Shown piece by piece: positions 37,427 to 50,500 of a stretch of 64,000 bases of DNA. Position numbers and translations under genes: made by a program. The stretch lies in assembly GCA_029964075.1 (NCBI GenBank), contig CM057133.1, positions 12,920,699 through 12,984,698 of the forward strand. The letters are read 5' to 3'. Every line of letters starts with the position of its first letter. Positions within the stretch are counted from its first letter, which is position 1. This DNA comes from Patiria pectinifera (Eukaryota > Echinodermata > Asteroidea > Valvatida > Asterinidae). Under the pieces are notes generated by a model. That model saw only the letters and a program-made list of their open reading frames with translations. It was not told where the DNA came from and did no database searches.

Positions 37427-38249
37427 GGGCGGGGTGCTTGAAAAGTGCTCTTGCACATCCGTGGTAAAATGCACGTAGACACGTTGTTTTTCTCCGGACT
37501 CTTTGCCTCCGTAACATCAACTGGGGGAGGGGGGCTGGTACCATCTGTCGATGGTGGCGAAACCGACGATTATGGACACACTTACGAACAATATATGGTG
37601 GTTTTATTAAGGGCGAACCATGCACGCAGCCGATGGCACAAAAAGGGCACGACATTTTTTTTTAAGGGGGGGGGGAGGTCGTACTTTTTCAGAAAAAAAG
37701 GCACTTGTTAACAAAGGAGGGTCTTGAAAAAAATATTTGGGGTAAGTGCTGGTGAAAAGAAGGATGGAAACGGGCATACCCCTTTGCTGGTTGTGTTGAA
37801 TTTGTTTCAGCATTAGGGGACGTTGAACATTAGAAGACAATAGGGTACCCAATTCGAAAGTCCCCAATTTGGTGATCGTGTTCAAAACATTATACGGGAG
37901 TTCTTCCTAGAAAGTTTAAGTACAAACAAAAGAGGGAGAATAGGGGGTTCCTGATTGCAGGCAAACACATGTACGCGCTTGTGTGTGGGGTTTTAAGCAT
38001 CAAAGACTAACTTTTTTTATTAAACTTATATCAGCAGTGTCAGAACAGGTTAATATCAGCCTTAGTGGAGCATGCAAAGGGACCTCAAAACCCCGGCGAG
38101 GTTTTACGGGAATTGTACAGCCGGGGCGAGGGGGGGGGGAAGGGATATGAACGGGGCGGGGTAATAGCCCGTCAGATTTGTTTATGTCCGAATGTTGCGG
38201 ACAGGCGGACACGAAGTGTTACTACAATAATATAATTTTTGTGGGGGCG

Positions 38250-38392
38250 TCAGAGCGGGGTGGGGGTGGGGGTGGGGGTGGGGGTGGGGAGGGTGGTGGG
38301 GGGTTTGACCCTCCACCGATCCACCCCTTTTCTGGATCCGCGCTTGAGGTATATCCCCCCCCCCCCCAGACACACACACACACACACACCGG
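38250..38392. repeat. GGGGGTG and CA simple repeats
   Basis: A (GGGGGT)n tract, a C run and a (CA)n tract. These create Gly/Val- and Pro-rich phantom frames. At 38332-38346 the sequence CTGGATCCGCGCTTG resembles a hAT terminus. Confidence 0.8.
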
Positions 38393-39302
38393 CACTTTTT
38401 GACCGTGGCATGGGCCATTAGATGGGGGATGGGCCATTAGATGGGGTATCCCCAGAATTTTTGGTGATCGTTAAAAAAATATATAGCTATTTAAAAAAAT
38501 AAAAATCAAATATGAACTAGTTAAAATATCCAAGTAAATGAGACAAAACGCTCATAAAACATCTGTAAACCAAACGTGTCTCACCTAGTGTCGAATGGTG
38601 TCCCGCATGGACACCAGTTTCGGCGATTGCATGACAAAGTGCCCTTTTAATTACTACGAATACGAAGACACACATGTTGCATGAAAGGCCAAGACTGATA
38701 TAAGTTTTTGCAGTAAAATAGAAATGACGTTTATTTTTCAAATAAGAAGTGGCAGACAGACCTTTGTAATAAAAAAAGAACTAATTAACCACGGCACGAG
38801 ACTGATCACCACTGTTATATAGTTACACAATTTGAAACCCGAACGTGATCAGTGTCGTAGGCAATTATTTTTTTAATTCCAAAAGGTCTATCTGCTACTG
38901 CTTATTTGAAACACAAACATCAGTTTCACTGCACACAATTAAAGAATTGTTTTGGGGGTCGACTGAAACTCTCTGATGATAAGGGCTTTTATTATGGGTT
39001 GCTTTGCGCACGAACAAATCTATATCTGCCCTGCGAGTACTGGTTCCCGGTCTCTGCATTATCAAGTCTGATTGTGGGGCGGGAAACAATCGAAATTTTT
39101 AAATTAATTAATCATCCCATAACTAAAGTTGGACCACTTTTTTCGGTTCGAGCCTTTCGCCCAAAACAGCTGAATTTCATTTGTAAAGATAAATTAAAAA
39201 CTGAAATCTATTTGATTTCGGTGAGGATCCTCGAAATAACACCGACAAAACATCCTTAATGTGAATTTCATATGGAAACAGGCATCAAATGCTCTCTTTA
39301 AT

Positions 39303-39598
39303 GAAGGGCGGATCGGGGGGGGGGAGCCAACGAGGGCCATGTCTCTCCCTCCCCCCAAAAAAAACCCCAATTTTTTTTTAAGTGACGTCGCAATAAAGGC
39401 ATGCAGTGCTTACACCACCATCTTTTCCTCAAAATAATTTAGTTTAAGTGGTCAAAAATTGCCTCAGATCGCACCACAGAGCATTTAGAATCCAAACAAT
39501 TTCGAATCCGAACCCCTCGCCGTAATTGTTGGGCCCCTATTTGGGGGGACCAATGTTTTTGCCCCCCCCCCCCAAATAGTGTGCTGGATCCGCCCTTG
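39303..39598. mobile_element. hAT-like MITE with 8-bp target duplication
   Basis: A 296-bp element. Left end GAAGGGCGGATC; right end, reversed, CAAGGGCGGATCCAGC. Flanked by TCTTTAAT at 39295-39302 and 39599-39606. Interior has G and C runs near each end and no reading frame. End sequence and 8-bp duplication fit hAT. Confidence 0.82.
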
Positions 39599-39999
39599 TC
39601 TTTAATGGGAAACATTGGATGATGTTTTAATTTATTTTTGTTTGTTTGGGGGGAAGGGTCTTATTTCTGACACCATGATTGTTTATGGCATGTTGTTCTA
39701 CAAAACTGGAGTCAAATTTCAGTGAATGCGGTCCCGGTAACAACGTACATCTGGCCTATATTCGGGTCCATTATCAGATCAAGTTTAGTAGAGCGTATAA
39801 TGGAATGTGACTGCGCCAAATGAACTTGGACACGTGAATGACAAACTTGCTGATGCTTAAAACTATATATCTGATATTATATGCATGATACCTGTCACGT
39901 CTATTTGTAATTTAACACTCTGTATATTTTGTCGGCATGTGGCAATTTCCGCCGGATATTCACGCATGAAGGTTCATACTCCTATTTCTACTCGTATTT

Positions 40000-42265
40000 C
40001 TGTTTGTGCTTTATTCCAAATATTTGCTAGAGAAAATGAAACTCTGCACCCCTCTTGTTTAATCGAGTGAAAGTTGAAACCTAAACTACTTCTTACTGGG
40101 TCCGTTTAGATTTCTTTCAAGTTCATCGTGCCTAAACGGAGGCTCTGTTGGCGTTTCGGGTTGATTGCCGCTCTGTGGTGAGGTCGCGACGCGTTGGCGT
40201 GAATGGGGTGATCATTCAACCTCGTCCCCAGTGCTTACTTTATTTCCAATCGTGTTTCCAACGGTAAGCCCTGGATGGGAAACTTTCTTCCTGTATCCTG
40301 ATTCGATATCGCAATTGGCTAGTAATGGATTTTTATCGTGTTTTTGGTGTTGTTATTCACAACGTGCAGTACGTGTTTTCACGATCATTCGTCCACGGCA
40401 ACTATTTACAGCTTTTTAGTGGTTTCCAAACTCAAGACGGTGAAGGGCAAAACCTAATTTGATCAAACTCAAGACGTCAGTGCAAGCAAATAAAACGGTC
40501 AGAGCCAGTCGTACGAGGGCGCGCAGTACTACGAAAGTTGTAGTCCATTTTGGTCACTGACTTCTTGGACCAAAACTAGTACAGGTCTGTCTGCAATAAC
40601 GTTTCTTTTGAAGTGAGTTCTGTGGCTGTGGGCTATTCCGTGGGGCTGGACAACCCGTGACAAATTCATAACTGTTACGGACAGGAAGCGGCTCCCTAAA
40701 CTACACAAAAAAAAAAACAGACTTAAAAGGAGGGGGGCAGTTAAAGGCATATATATATTTATATAAATAAAGTTCATGCACAGTTTTACTCCTCTCCTAT
40801 TTGTTGGGCCAGCTTCTTGAGCTTACATCGTGCCATTGTGTCTATCATGCTTCAGCTTGAGATCCGTGAGGAAACGAGACATGAATGGCATCGCCTACGG
40901 GCTGTCCTGACAATGCTGCCGCTTCCTGGCGAGTGCGGATGAAGCGCCGTTGATTGTGGAATTGATCCGGTGGCTGATGTTGAAAAAATAGAGGAGGCAA
41001 AAGAAGACGAAGAAGAAGACACATTTGGCCTCCGGGGGAGAGAGAGAGAGATGCTGATTTGATTTCTAGGGCAACGGCCGATCTCAGGCAGGGTTGAAAT
41101 ATCGAAGGTAATCGTCTTATGGATCCGGTAGATTGCGCGAGATGTCCTGGATGGATTTGAATTTTGGGGTCGACGGTTGTCAAGTCACTGCTCTTCTGTG
41201 TTGCGTCAGTATATAATTGTGGTTTAAATATTGAGGTTTGCCCTCGTAATTTGTGTTATGTTTTTGGTCTTCACTCTTGCTGGCTAGAGTCGCGGTGTTG
41301 CGATGCTGCTATTTAGTTTCTGCAGACTGTTGTTTTGCTGCAAGTGATCGTTGCAGGAAGCGCAGATGAAGTGTTTTTGATAATGCAATGAGATTTCCTC
41401 CTGCCATTGTACAAGCATACCTTCCCGTCCTAATTTGCCATATGCGCGCAGTTTCATCATTTTCTCTCTCAATTACTATTTTTTCAGACCTGTTTGGTTA
41501 TACTATTCCTGTCCCTCTGTCTATTTATTTGTGGTCCCTAGTTTGTTTATGTCTGGTTCGTTTTGTCTTCTTTTGGGAGTTGTTTTTGATTGTCTTCTTT
41601 ACTTTCTCTTTCTGTGTTATTGTTTATGTCTGCGTTTATTGTGTTTATGTATACCAGGCTGTTCTAATTCTCTACAAGCTTAGGTTTACCCGAACAGCCC
41701 CGTACTCGCTTTTCTGCTTATACAAGTTACCGTCAATTACTGCATATCACATTATTGCATATTCATTATTTTGTACTTGGCATACGTTTGTTTATTTTTC
41801 AGATATTATTTGACAATTTATGTACAGTATTTCATTCCTGTTTCCTAATATTGTTTATGCTGTTGTATTTTTTAAAGGCAGTATGGACATAAATATGATA
41901 TTGAAATGAATTAGAGTGAATCCCCCGCACTCTATAGAAACATCATCGTTTGCAGCAAGACGCAACAGAGCCGTAAATGCAGCCATTCACACGAAAACTT
42001 AAACAACCAAACCAAGACGATGCCAACTTTTTTTCCAATCTTTTTATTTTTTTATTATTTATTTATTGGTGCAGCCTGGTTTGTGCTTGGCATCAAACAA
42101 GGCCAGTCCACCTCCGCATTTATACAAGACCAGTACCATTTATATATACATTTAATAATAGAATACAATCAAAAATTAAAAGGAATTGTCATCAATAAAA
42201 ACGTGCGGCACTGAGCATTTACTGTCACTGCGTCCTTTTTCCAGCTGCCCAAGCAAACTACCCCA
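40000..42265. other. intergenic, nothing firm
   Basis: Contains a T-rich tract (41440-41880) giving a long hydrophobic phantom frame, and a GA-rich tract at 40990-41050. Confidence 0.5.
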
Positions 42266-42522
42266 CTGGTCTAATACATATACTATTGGACCGGTCCAAT
42301 ATATATACTATTGGACCGGTACAATATATATACTATTGAACTGGTCCAATATATATACTACTGAACCGGTCCAATATATACTATTGAACTTGTCCAATAT
42401 TGAACCGGTCAAATAACTACTATTGGCCCGTCCAATACATATACTATTGGAACGGTCCAATATATATATACTATTGCACCGGTCCAATATATATACTTAT
42501 TGACCAGTCCAATATTTTATAC
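42266..42522. repeat. 25-bp palindromic CCAAT minisatellite, ~11 copies
   Basis: The unit is close to CGGTCCAATATATATACTAT plus TGAAC. Junctions of adjacent units form palindromes, the best being ATTGGACCGGTCCAAT at 42285-42300. Each unit thus carries CCAAT on one strand and often the inverted form. Copies vary in length (16-27 bp) and sequence. Confidence 0.9.
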
Positions 42523-42524
42523 TG

Positions 42525-45180
42525 ACTGCTGATTTGCATCAAAAGGCTGCAATGGGGCACAAAAACACCGATGCATGCCATACAGACGTGAACGACTTTG
42601 ATAGCTTCCGGTATATATCATCCACGATTACACGGGAATAATGACATTTGGGTAAAGCAGGTTTTTTTTTAATTTTAAATACACAGCGCCAGCGATACAA
42701 GGATGAAGTTCAGTAATATACAATCGGCATTATTACAAAAGAAAATAATACCCAAAGAATAAATAAGTTCCGTATCGAGCTACACATTTTAGTTGAAACT
42801 CTTTAAAAAAAAATACCGAACAATCCATTTCATCATACCCATATACTGTATCAGGATTATATTGTAGACTGTAACGATTTCACAATGAACATTATACATT
42901 ATGTTTGGTATTCTACCCAGTGTACAACCACTGCAGTAGATACGCTAAATACAAAATGGCAGACTTGAATTTACAGCGAACATAACCAGTAATTATTTAA
43001 CTAAAGAGAGCCAGTTTCAAGACCGCAGAAACGAATAAACACAATTAAACACTGTAGATATTTATAAACTGGCAGTGCTGGTACAATTTTCACAGCTATT
43101 TAAGCACTTCGATTTAAAGGCGAAAGCGCAAGAAAACTGAAAATATCATAAACATCAAGCTCCCTGTAACGAACCTTGAACATTTCTCCCAAATGTAGAA
43201 AGAGTTTTTCTTCGACTAAACAGTGAGTATTCTTGACAAATTTAAACCCCGGGCATACTCGCTCTTTTAGTCTTCACGGTTTGGCAATATTGGATCAAAA
43301 GGGTGGGCACCCAATGTGTTGAGGGACACTTTATGATCAGAAAATTATAATGTTTCTCAAACCTTTCAAAATTTCAAAACAAAAATTACAACTAAGCCAG
43401 TCATATCAATAAAAAACACATCTTTGTTAAGTACCCAACCCTGTTCATAGTGGTGCTTCTTGTGAGAAATAAACAAGAATTGTTTATAGATAAAGTCAGT
43501 TACTATTTACATGAAAACTTATTCGAAAAATATACCATTCAACAACTGTCCTGCCACTAAAAAACAAGACTCCGTTTTGGAGGACCTGTTTAACATACCA
43601 GATCGCGTACAAAGGAGTCTGAATACCAGATAATGAAGACGACTTTCAGTTGTAACATTACAAAAAAAATATGCAGCAGCATTTTTTGTCTTTTAGAACA
43701 ATTACATTTATGGCCATTTATCAATGGTCATATATACACTGCGGGTTACAGTGTAAAGAAGCGATTTTTCTAAGGACTGAAAAAATAACGTCAAGTGACC
43801 TACAACAAGAGCCAATGAAACAGTCGCTTCTATCTCGCATCGGCCAATGACGGGCTGGCTTATGTTTCCTAGCACGCCGGTTCTTATTGCTTTATTTTAA
43901 CACTTAAAAAAATAACACATTAATTTTGACAAAACGCAGAGCTCCCAACACTACCGCGTTACGTCATGCTGAGAATATTATTGGAGATGGTATAAAACAC
44001 GTCTCCGCTACGTATATGTACGCGTAATAATTAATATGCAAACTGTCCGAGAATTAATTTGTACAAAAGAAAATACAACAGAGACACAATAAGTATGCTA
44101 TTATTTCAGCAATAAAAGAACACATACTGTACAAATTGTTTTTAAACTGTTACAGAGAACTACCGTCTTTGAAAAGTATCTGAAAACTAAATCGCCCAAG
44201 ATAAATACGACAGAGTGGCTTTACATTTGCACCCAACAACGTTATTTTTTTTGCCCTTGCACGAATATAAAAAACATGAAATTTCAATTTCTGAATTGCC
44301 GTTCAGTTGATCCGACGATGTTATCCGCACGATCGCTAGGGGAAAGAAAATCACTTTGTGATGATTTTTCTCCAGCAAAAGCTACAGAAATTCAAGCCGC
44401 TGTGTGTGAGGGTTTCCTGTTTTGGGTTTTTTTCCCCCGTGGACTAGGGAAGAAATCAGTTTTTTTTTAATCCGTGGAAATCCACATTTCAAAACATTAC
44501 TACAATCCTTGCTCAAACTTTTTACAGCTGCCTTTTACTTAGGATTTTTCCCCTTAATTCTCGGGCCCAATAATAATCAACACGAAGCGCTCACAACAAT
44601 GATTTTTCTTTTTTAAAGGATGTTTTTTATCTCATGGCCGAGGGCGAGTTTGTCTGAAACGATGACAAATCAACACGGCTTAAAAATACCCTTCAGGGGG
44701 GCCAGCCACGCATGGTGCCAATGAAAAGAAAAGATAAAATTCCCAGAGGCTAGGGGGAACCCTTTACTGATGCTTCGCTTCACTCTGTCAACATGGATTA
44801 ATTTCTCTGCTGGGGAGAGACGAGGGGGATGATTTTGCCCCGGCCAGCCTTGGCAGATGAGCGTTCATTAGTCCGGGTTTTCAGAGGATGGGAGGTATGT
44901 CAGGGCGTGTCTTTGACTTCTCGATCACGCGTGGGTCTCGAAGACTGTGATGATGGAGGAGTAGGCGGTGGAGGGGAAAGGGGCGGGGAGAAGACATAGA
45001 AAGAGGAAAGGGAAGAATACAATAAATATTCAGATAATTTGATGGGAGGTGGCCTTGGTGAATACTTCAATGAGTTGTGTGTAATAACCTCTGATGTTAA
45101 TGTACATGTTAATGAACCTTTAAGGAGACATGTCTTCGTCGTCAGTTATACCTAGATGCAAAATGTTGACTTGACTTGAC
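42525..45180. other. AT-rich stretch downstream of slit
   Basis: No coding evidence. Could be intergenic or, if early polyadenylation signals are skipped, distal slit 3' UTR. Minus-strand AATAAA occurs near 43890. Confidence 0.4.
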
Positions 45181-45182
45181 TT

Positions 45183-45735
45183 ACTTACCAAAAGTAAGTC
45201 ACCAAAAATTATATCTGTCACCAAAAATTTTCAGCACAACCGTATGGGAATGTCACCCTTTAGGTATCATTTCCTGTAATTATTCATACCAATGTCACTT
45301 TATTACCCTTTTTGACAGCAAGGGTAGATAAATACTTTTTATACCGTCTTTGGGTAAATCTATTAGTACAAGGTTCCGCGTGGAGAAGGTGCCTTGTGCT
45401 TTGTTTTCAAGTCATGATTTCTGTCAACATTGTAGGGACAGCTGTTGAAGTCGAGATGTATCACAGCTTCACTTGTGACACATCTCAGTGTGACATGTCA
45501 AAAGGTGTAACAGGTTCTACATAAGATATGAAAAAAAAAAAAACTACAGGTACACTGATTGGATGCGTGTTACCAGTTAGGTTATTAGCACAGTTGTCTA
45601 TGATGACAGGTACACATGAATGTGTCACCAAAGTGACATCCGTCACCAAAGTGACATCCATCACCAAAAGCGATTTCTGTCACCAACGTGATATCTGTTA
45701 CCAAAGTAGCCCATGTTACAGTGAGATGTGTTACA
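45183..45735. repeat. GTCAC-CAAA-GTGAC hairpin array
   Basis: Repeated small hairpins with a CAAA loop: ACTTACCAAAAGTAAGT at 45183-45199, GTCACCAAAGTGAC at 45624-45637 and 45642-45655. Looser copies run to about 45735. Between them lie many GTGACA and TGTCACC words. If the slit 3' UTR is long, part of it would be transcribed. Confidence 0.65.
45299..45304 (-). terminator. candidate slit polyadenylation signal
   Basis: AATAAA on the minus strand, about 1.95 kb past the slit stop codon. I saw no earlier canonical signal in a quick reading; an ATTAAA lies near 46795. The true 3' end is unknown, and other AATAAA copies occur further down (near 43890 and 42050). Confidence 0.25.
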
Positions 45736-47138
45736 ATGCAAGATGGGTACCTTCGGATGTACACAGTCACCAAATGGTTAATTTACAAGTGTTACACAAA
45801 GTTTGTCACGAATGCCACTTGCAGAGAATTCCTGCATCAGGATTTACCCCTGCCAACGGATCACAAACTTAACCCCCAAAAAACTTACAAAAAGTGAGAA
45901 ACTTTGTCCAGTCGTTGGCATGGTTAGGCAAGAGGGCCCAAAGTCAGAAATCTCTCCCATGTTGGTGCGGTAATCCCTGTATCCAGACTGTTGATCGATT
46001 TTCATGATGAAAGGTCACCGGGCACAATCAATTCATGCTGAAATGAAGCTGCAGACGGTCTCCCGACGGAGTCAATCTGGGGAACCCCCAGATAGGTCGA
46101 CTCAAAATTAAAAAAAACCATCTGCCAGTTATCGAGGCTGCCTGGGGGGAAGATCGAACCAACCACTACTGCGGAAGTATTACTTTCCTTCTACTTTCTG
46201 TCCAAGAGAAAATCTTCTCTTTTCCCTTCTAGCCTTGAATTTTTTTTTTGACAAGGATCTATCCTGACAAATGTAGCACATGGAGATAAGTTGTCCACAC
46301 TCTACAGTTCCAGTTTCCAAATCTGAGTGCAAACATGCCCGCCGGTCCAGCTTAACATAGAATCCCTCCATGAAACTGGCACATACAGCCTCGTTGCTGG
46401 GACTACTACAGCGCCCTCATGAGTTTACAACAACAGATAGAACAATTACTCCCCAAAAAAGGGCCCCTCATTTTGATGATGTGCGCAACACCCATTTAAA
46501 GGTAGACAAATGAAAGAGTGATAACATACAACAGATAAAATGAACTACTGGCACTTACGGGTATTTTAAATACAAATTATTTGTTCCTTGGGAACACACT
46601 GTCGTCAAAGTCCAACCAAAAAAACTCTACCACCCTAAAATATAATGAATGCTGAAAATCGTGATAGGGACAACAATTATCAGGGACAAAAGGGGATGGG
46701 AAAACTGGATTATCAGAGTTGGAATGTAACAGTCATGTTTACCAAGTAAATTGCGGGGAAGCAGAACAGGCAGCTTATAATACATTAGCTGCGCTTTAAT
46801 TGTTCTTGAATCTGAGAATAATGGGAGCACGTTAAAGGGAAGATCATGCTGTGACCTCCGACAATTTGCACTAAATCCAATGCAAATTAAATGACACGAG
46901 ATGGCTTCTTAACCGACAGTGTTGACTCCGACAAAACTGTGGAAGCTTTAACTCCCACCGACTGTCAACCTTTAACCCAAACGTCATGACAGCAAAATTA
47001 TGTTAAAGAGAGTCCAGGTTCCATACGAAACCAAATTGGAAAATAGGTTGCTGTATTGGCAGTCCCTTGGGATCATCTACGTCAAACCACTTTGAAGAAA
47101 AGTAGACTCCAGTCCGATCACTACAGCATAGAAAATAA

Positions 47139-47218
47139 TATCTACAAAAATAGCTTACGTTATTCTGCTATAGCATTCAGTTATTAATAAATTTTTTTCA
47201 GTATAGAAATTATATACA
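47139..47218 (-). promoter_or_regulatory. two Pumilio-type motifs early in the slit 3' UTR
   Basis: In minus-strand sense, UGUAUAUA lies at 47218-47211 and UGUAGAUA at 47146-47139, about 40 and 115 nt after the stop codon. Both fit the Pumilio consensus UGUANAUA. Function is inference, since the motif is short and the UTR is AT-rich. Confidence 0.35.
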
Positions 47219-47258
47219 AATTTATAAATCTCCGACGTTCTCCTGTTGGAAGACGGGT

Positions 47259-47524
47259 CTATTCAGGCCCGTCTAGAATCTCAGGCGACGACTGGTCGAC
47301 GCACTCTTGGCAGGCGCAGCTCCGGACGATCTTGACCTCTTGTTTGACCTCCGTGCCGTCGTCACACTGGAGGATGATGTCCCGAGTGCGGACCCGCTGC
47401 GGCCGGCAGCAGGAGATGCCGCACTCCCCGTTGCATACCTTGGTCCTGATGGAGGTAGCGCTGCGGCACGAACCGTTCTCGTTTTCTGGTACGAAGAGTC
47501 TGTCCTGCGCAGTGCAAGTGGTTT
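47259..47524 (-). CDS. slit: slit terminal exon: C-terminal cystine knot and stop
   Basis: A 266-nt coding part of the last exon, ending in TAG at 47259-47261. It has the cystine-knot pattern CNGEC (CxGxC), [20 protein letters not shown], then SCACQEC. The tail after the knot ([13 protein letters not shown]) is short and acidic. The first two bases complete a Lys codon begun in the previous exon. Confidence 0.95.
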
Positions 47525-50500
47525 CTGAGACGAGGTAAGAATGAAAGTGGTGATCAGATGTGAAATGATTCGGAGTTGCAATCAGGTCCTAAAATGTCAA
47601 TTACTGGTCAATGACAAGTCAACCTGTCTCCAGTCAAGTGAAAAGCTATTCAACAAACGCGAGTGCACAATAAGCTCTGGCCTGGGCCCAATTTCATAGC
47701 GCTGCTTAACAGCCAACTTTGTGCTTACCGAGCCTCCATCTATTTCATAGGGACTGCTAAGCAGTCAATGCACGCTTAAAAAGCACGGCAATGCACAGCA
47801 AAAGCACGCTTAACCCCAGAAGATAACTTTGCTTAAATCAGTGACGTAACAATAGAAATCTCCATGCGCGCGCAACCGTTAGCATGAAATAGTGCTTAAA
47901 GCAGCAGCACGATTCTCTGCTATAGTAAGCACAACTTTTCTGCTAACTGTTAAGCAGTGCTATGAAATTGGGCCCTGGTTCCAGAATGTCTTACTTCATA
48001 TGCAAAATAGAAGGGCATGCCCATCAATCGAGACAAAGGGGCGTGTTCTGAAAACTTTCGCCAAGAGTGTACTTACTGACAACAGCAGTGCATTTGGTAA
48101 ATTTTGGTCAATTGGTACTTATATTTTATGGGAAATTTAAGGGGGCCCATTTTTGGTCAAGTTTCTGGGGACAGACCAACGGACCGACCGATCCACCACA
48201 AATAGAAGCCATATAGAAGCTCCTGCCACAGCTTAAAAACTAGTGGCAGACACATTCCTTTCTGACTGTTCCTCCTCTGTTGCTCCTTAAATACTTAAAC
48301 CTAATTAACTGATGCTCTTAAATTTTGATTAGGTGTTCACTAATAGACAATGTACCCAATACTACGTCTGTCACCCACATCAGGGACATAAAAATCATAA
48401 ACTGGAAACTGAAGCCTATGACAAAGGTATTGAATAAAACCCAAAGATTTTGAAACTTCGCAGGGACACTCACTTGTGTCGCACATCTGTCCCATCCAGC
48501 CGTCCTGGCAGTCGCATGTATACCGGGCCGAGTCCAGCTTGCGACAGAAGCCCTGCTTGCATGGGTTGGTCTGGCAGGGGTCCGGCATGTCCAGGGCCGG
48601 GCAGCCCGAGGTCACGCCCGTGACATCTACCTCATCGGCGGGCGTGACAGGCACACCGTTGATGAAGAAGCCTCGCATGCAGCCTGTCACGACAAGGATA
48701 CAGTAAAAGAGTTTCTGTCAGCAAGTTTCTACGAAATGGCTAACCTTGGTAAACAAGAGAGTGGTTTGACGTCTGCACTCATCCTATCCAAGGAAGTGCA
48801 TGGATTATTTTCTCACAAGCCCTAAAAACAACGCTGACCTCAATGTACCTCAGATAAATAATTTTGATTCAGGGCAAAACTAAATATTAAGAAATGGTAG
48901 AATTAATATGGAAAGGGATGGAGAAATCCTGCATACAACCTGTGATGACAATGATATAGAGAGACGTTGAGAGTAATAGACAATTGGGTGAAGAAAAAAT
49001 TAGTAGGGATTGAGAGGGAGCGATTTCAAGTAACTGTGATCACAACGGGATACTCTCAATGCATTGTGAGAGAGAGTTCTTTGGAGAGAAAGTTCTTTGT
49101 TAGTGTCGGTGGATATCTAAGACAATGGTCTATGGTTACCATGGAAGCTGGATCCATTCCGCAGATGCCAGTGCCGGAGAGCGTACTGGTTCCTTTTCGA
49201 AGGCGCCCCGCCAATATAGAGAGGAGCTTCCACCACGAGGTACTCGCTAGGCCCTTCATTGGTGGCGCTCTGCATCTCCTCATCGTCAATCTGGAAGGAG
49301 ATGTTGCGGCCGGCTACTAGGACCTGGACCGTGTGGAACTCCTCGTCGGCGAGGTTCTGCTGGCCAAACATGGTGGTGGCTGGGAAGTTGCCGGCATCGT
49401 AGCTGACCCGGAGGTAGCCCCTGAACAGCTCCACGGCAAGGTGGTCCATTGTGCCCTGGGCCCCGCCATGGTAGAGCAGGATACCGTTCTCCGCCGTCGT
49501 GGCAAAGGCGATGGTGAAGTTGATTTGATGGGACATGTCTGGTGCCGATTTACTGAGCAGGGCGTTCTGCTGTGAGAAGGTCAGGCTGGTGGAGACCTCG
49601 CAGCGTTCGCCGACGTAGCCCGGCCGGCACTGGCAGCTGACCTCCCCGTTCACCTCCTGGCACAGCGCGTTGTTCTGGCAGTTGAGGAAGTCGCAGGGGC
49701 TAGTCTGCGGGAAGACCACGGGAGGGTTCTGACAGTTGATGCCCGAGAAGCCTGGCGGGCACTTGCAGACCCACTGCTCCAGCTCCTGGATGCACTGGCC
49801 GTCGTGTTGGCAAGCTTGGGAGCGGCAGTCCTGGTAAGTCTCGGTACAGTTCACGCCACGGAAGCCTGGCTGGCAGTCACACCTGCAAGAAGATAAGGGG
49901 GTTTGAGGAAGTTAATGACAACAGAATGACGAAGGCATTGAATGAACATAACCAAATTAGTAGCCTCGCCTTAAATTCTGGCAAACTCTGCAGAGCCCTT
50001 TGTCTATTGCCTTCGTTAATTATAAAAATATTTAAGCTCTCTATTTTTGGGCACACTCGTAGACCTAATCTTGTCTTTACCTGTAGCTTCTGCCCTGGTC
50101 GTAGCAGACTCCTTCGTTCTCGCATGGGTTGGTTCCTGGGGCACATAGGTCCTTGTCGACTTCACAGTATGTCCCTGGAAGATTATCAGTGTATACAAAT
50201 TGTTTCAAAAGTGTTGCTTGATATGTATCACTTATTAAAACTTGTTGATCCAATCCAGACAGCCAAAGCACTTCACACGTCATGAAGGCAATGTATCACA
50301 AGCATGTTTTTTTCCAGGCATAATATGATGACTGTTTCTTATATTTATGTTGTGAACGTAAAATATTCTCACAGATAACTGAGCCTGCATGGGAACTGTT
50401 GCCACCTACCGGAGTATCCCATACTGCAGTAACACGTGTAGTTGTTGATGCCGTCTTGGCATATGGCGTCGTTCAGACACTGATGGTCCTTACAGTCATC

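Noticed and set aside
38222-38437. Gly- and Pro-rich frames on both strands
   Set aside because: Produced by GGGGGT, C-run and CA simple repeats.
41388-41813. 141-codon highly hydrophobic plus-strand frame
   Set aside because: It lies in a T-rich tract, so Phe/Leu/Val/Tyr codons follow from base composition. There is no start context, family motif or splice logic.
42266-42522. CRISPR-like repeat and spacer array
   Set aside because: This is animal DNA, the units are adjacent and variable, and there are no unique spacers or cas genes. It is a minisatellite.
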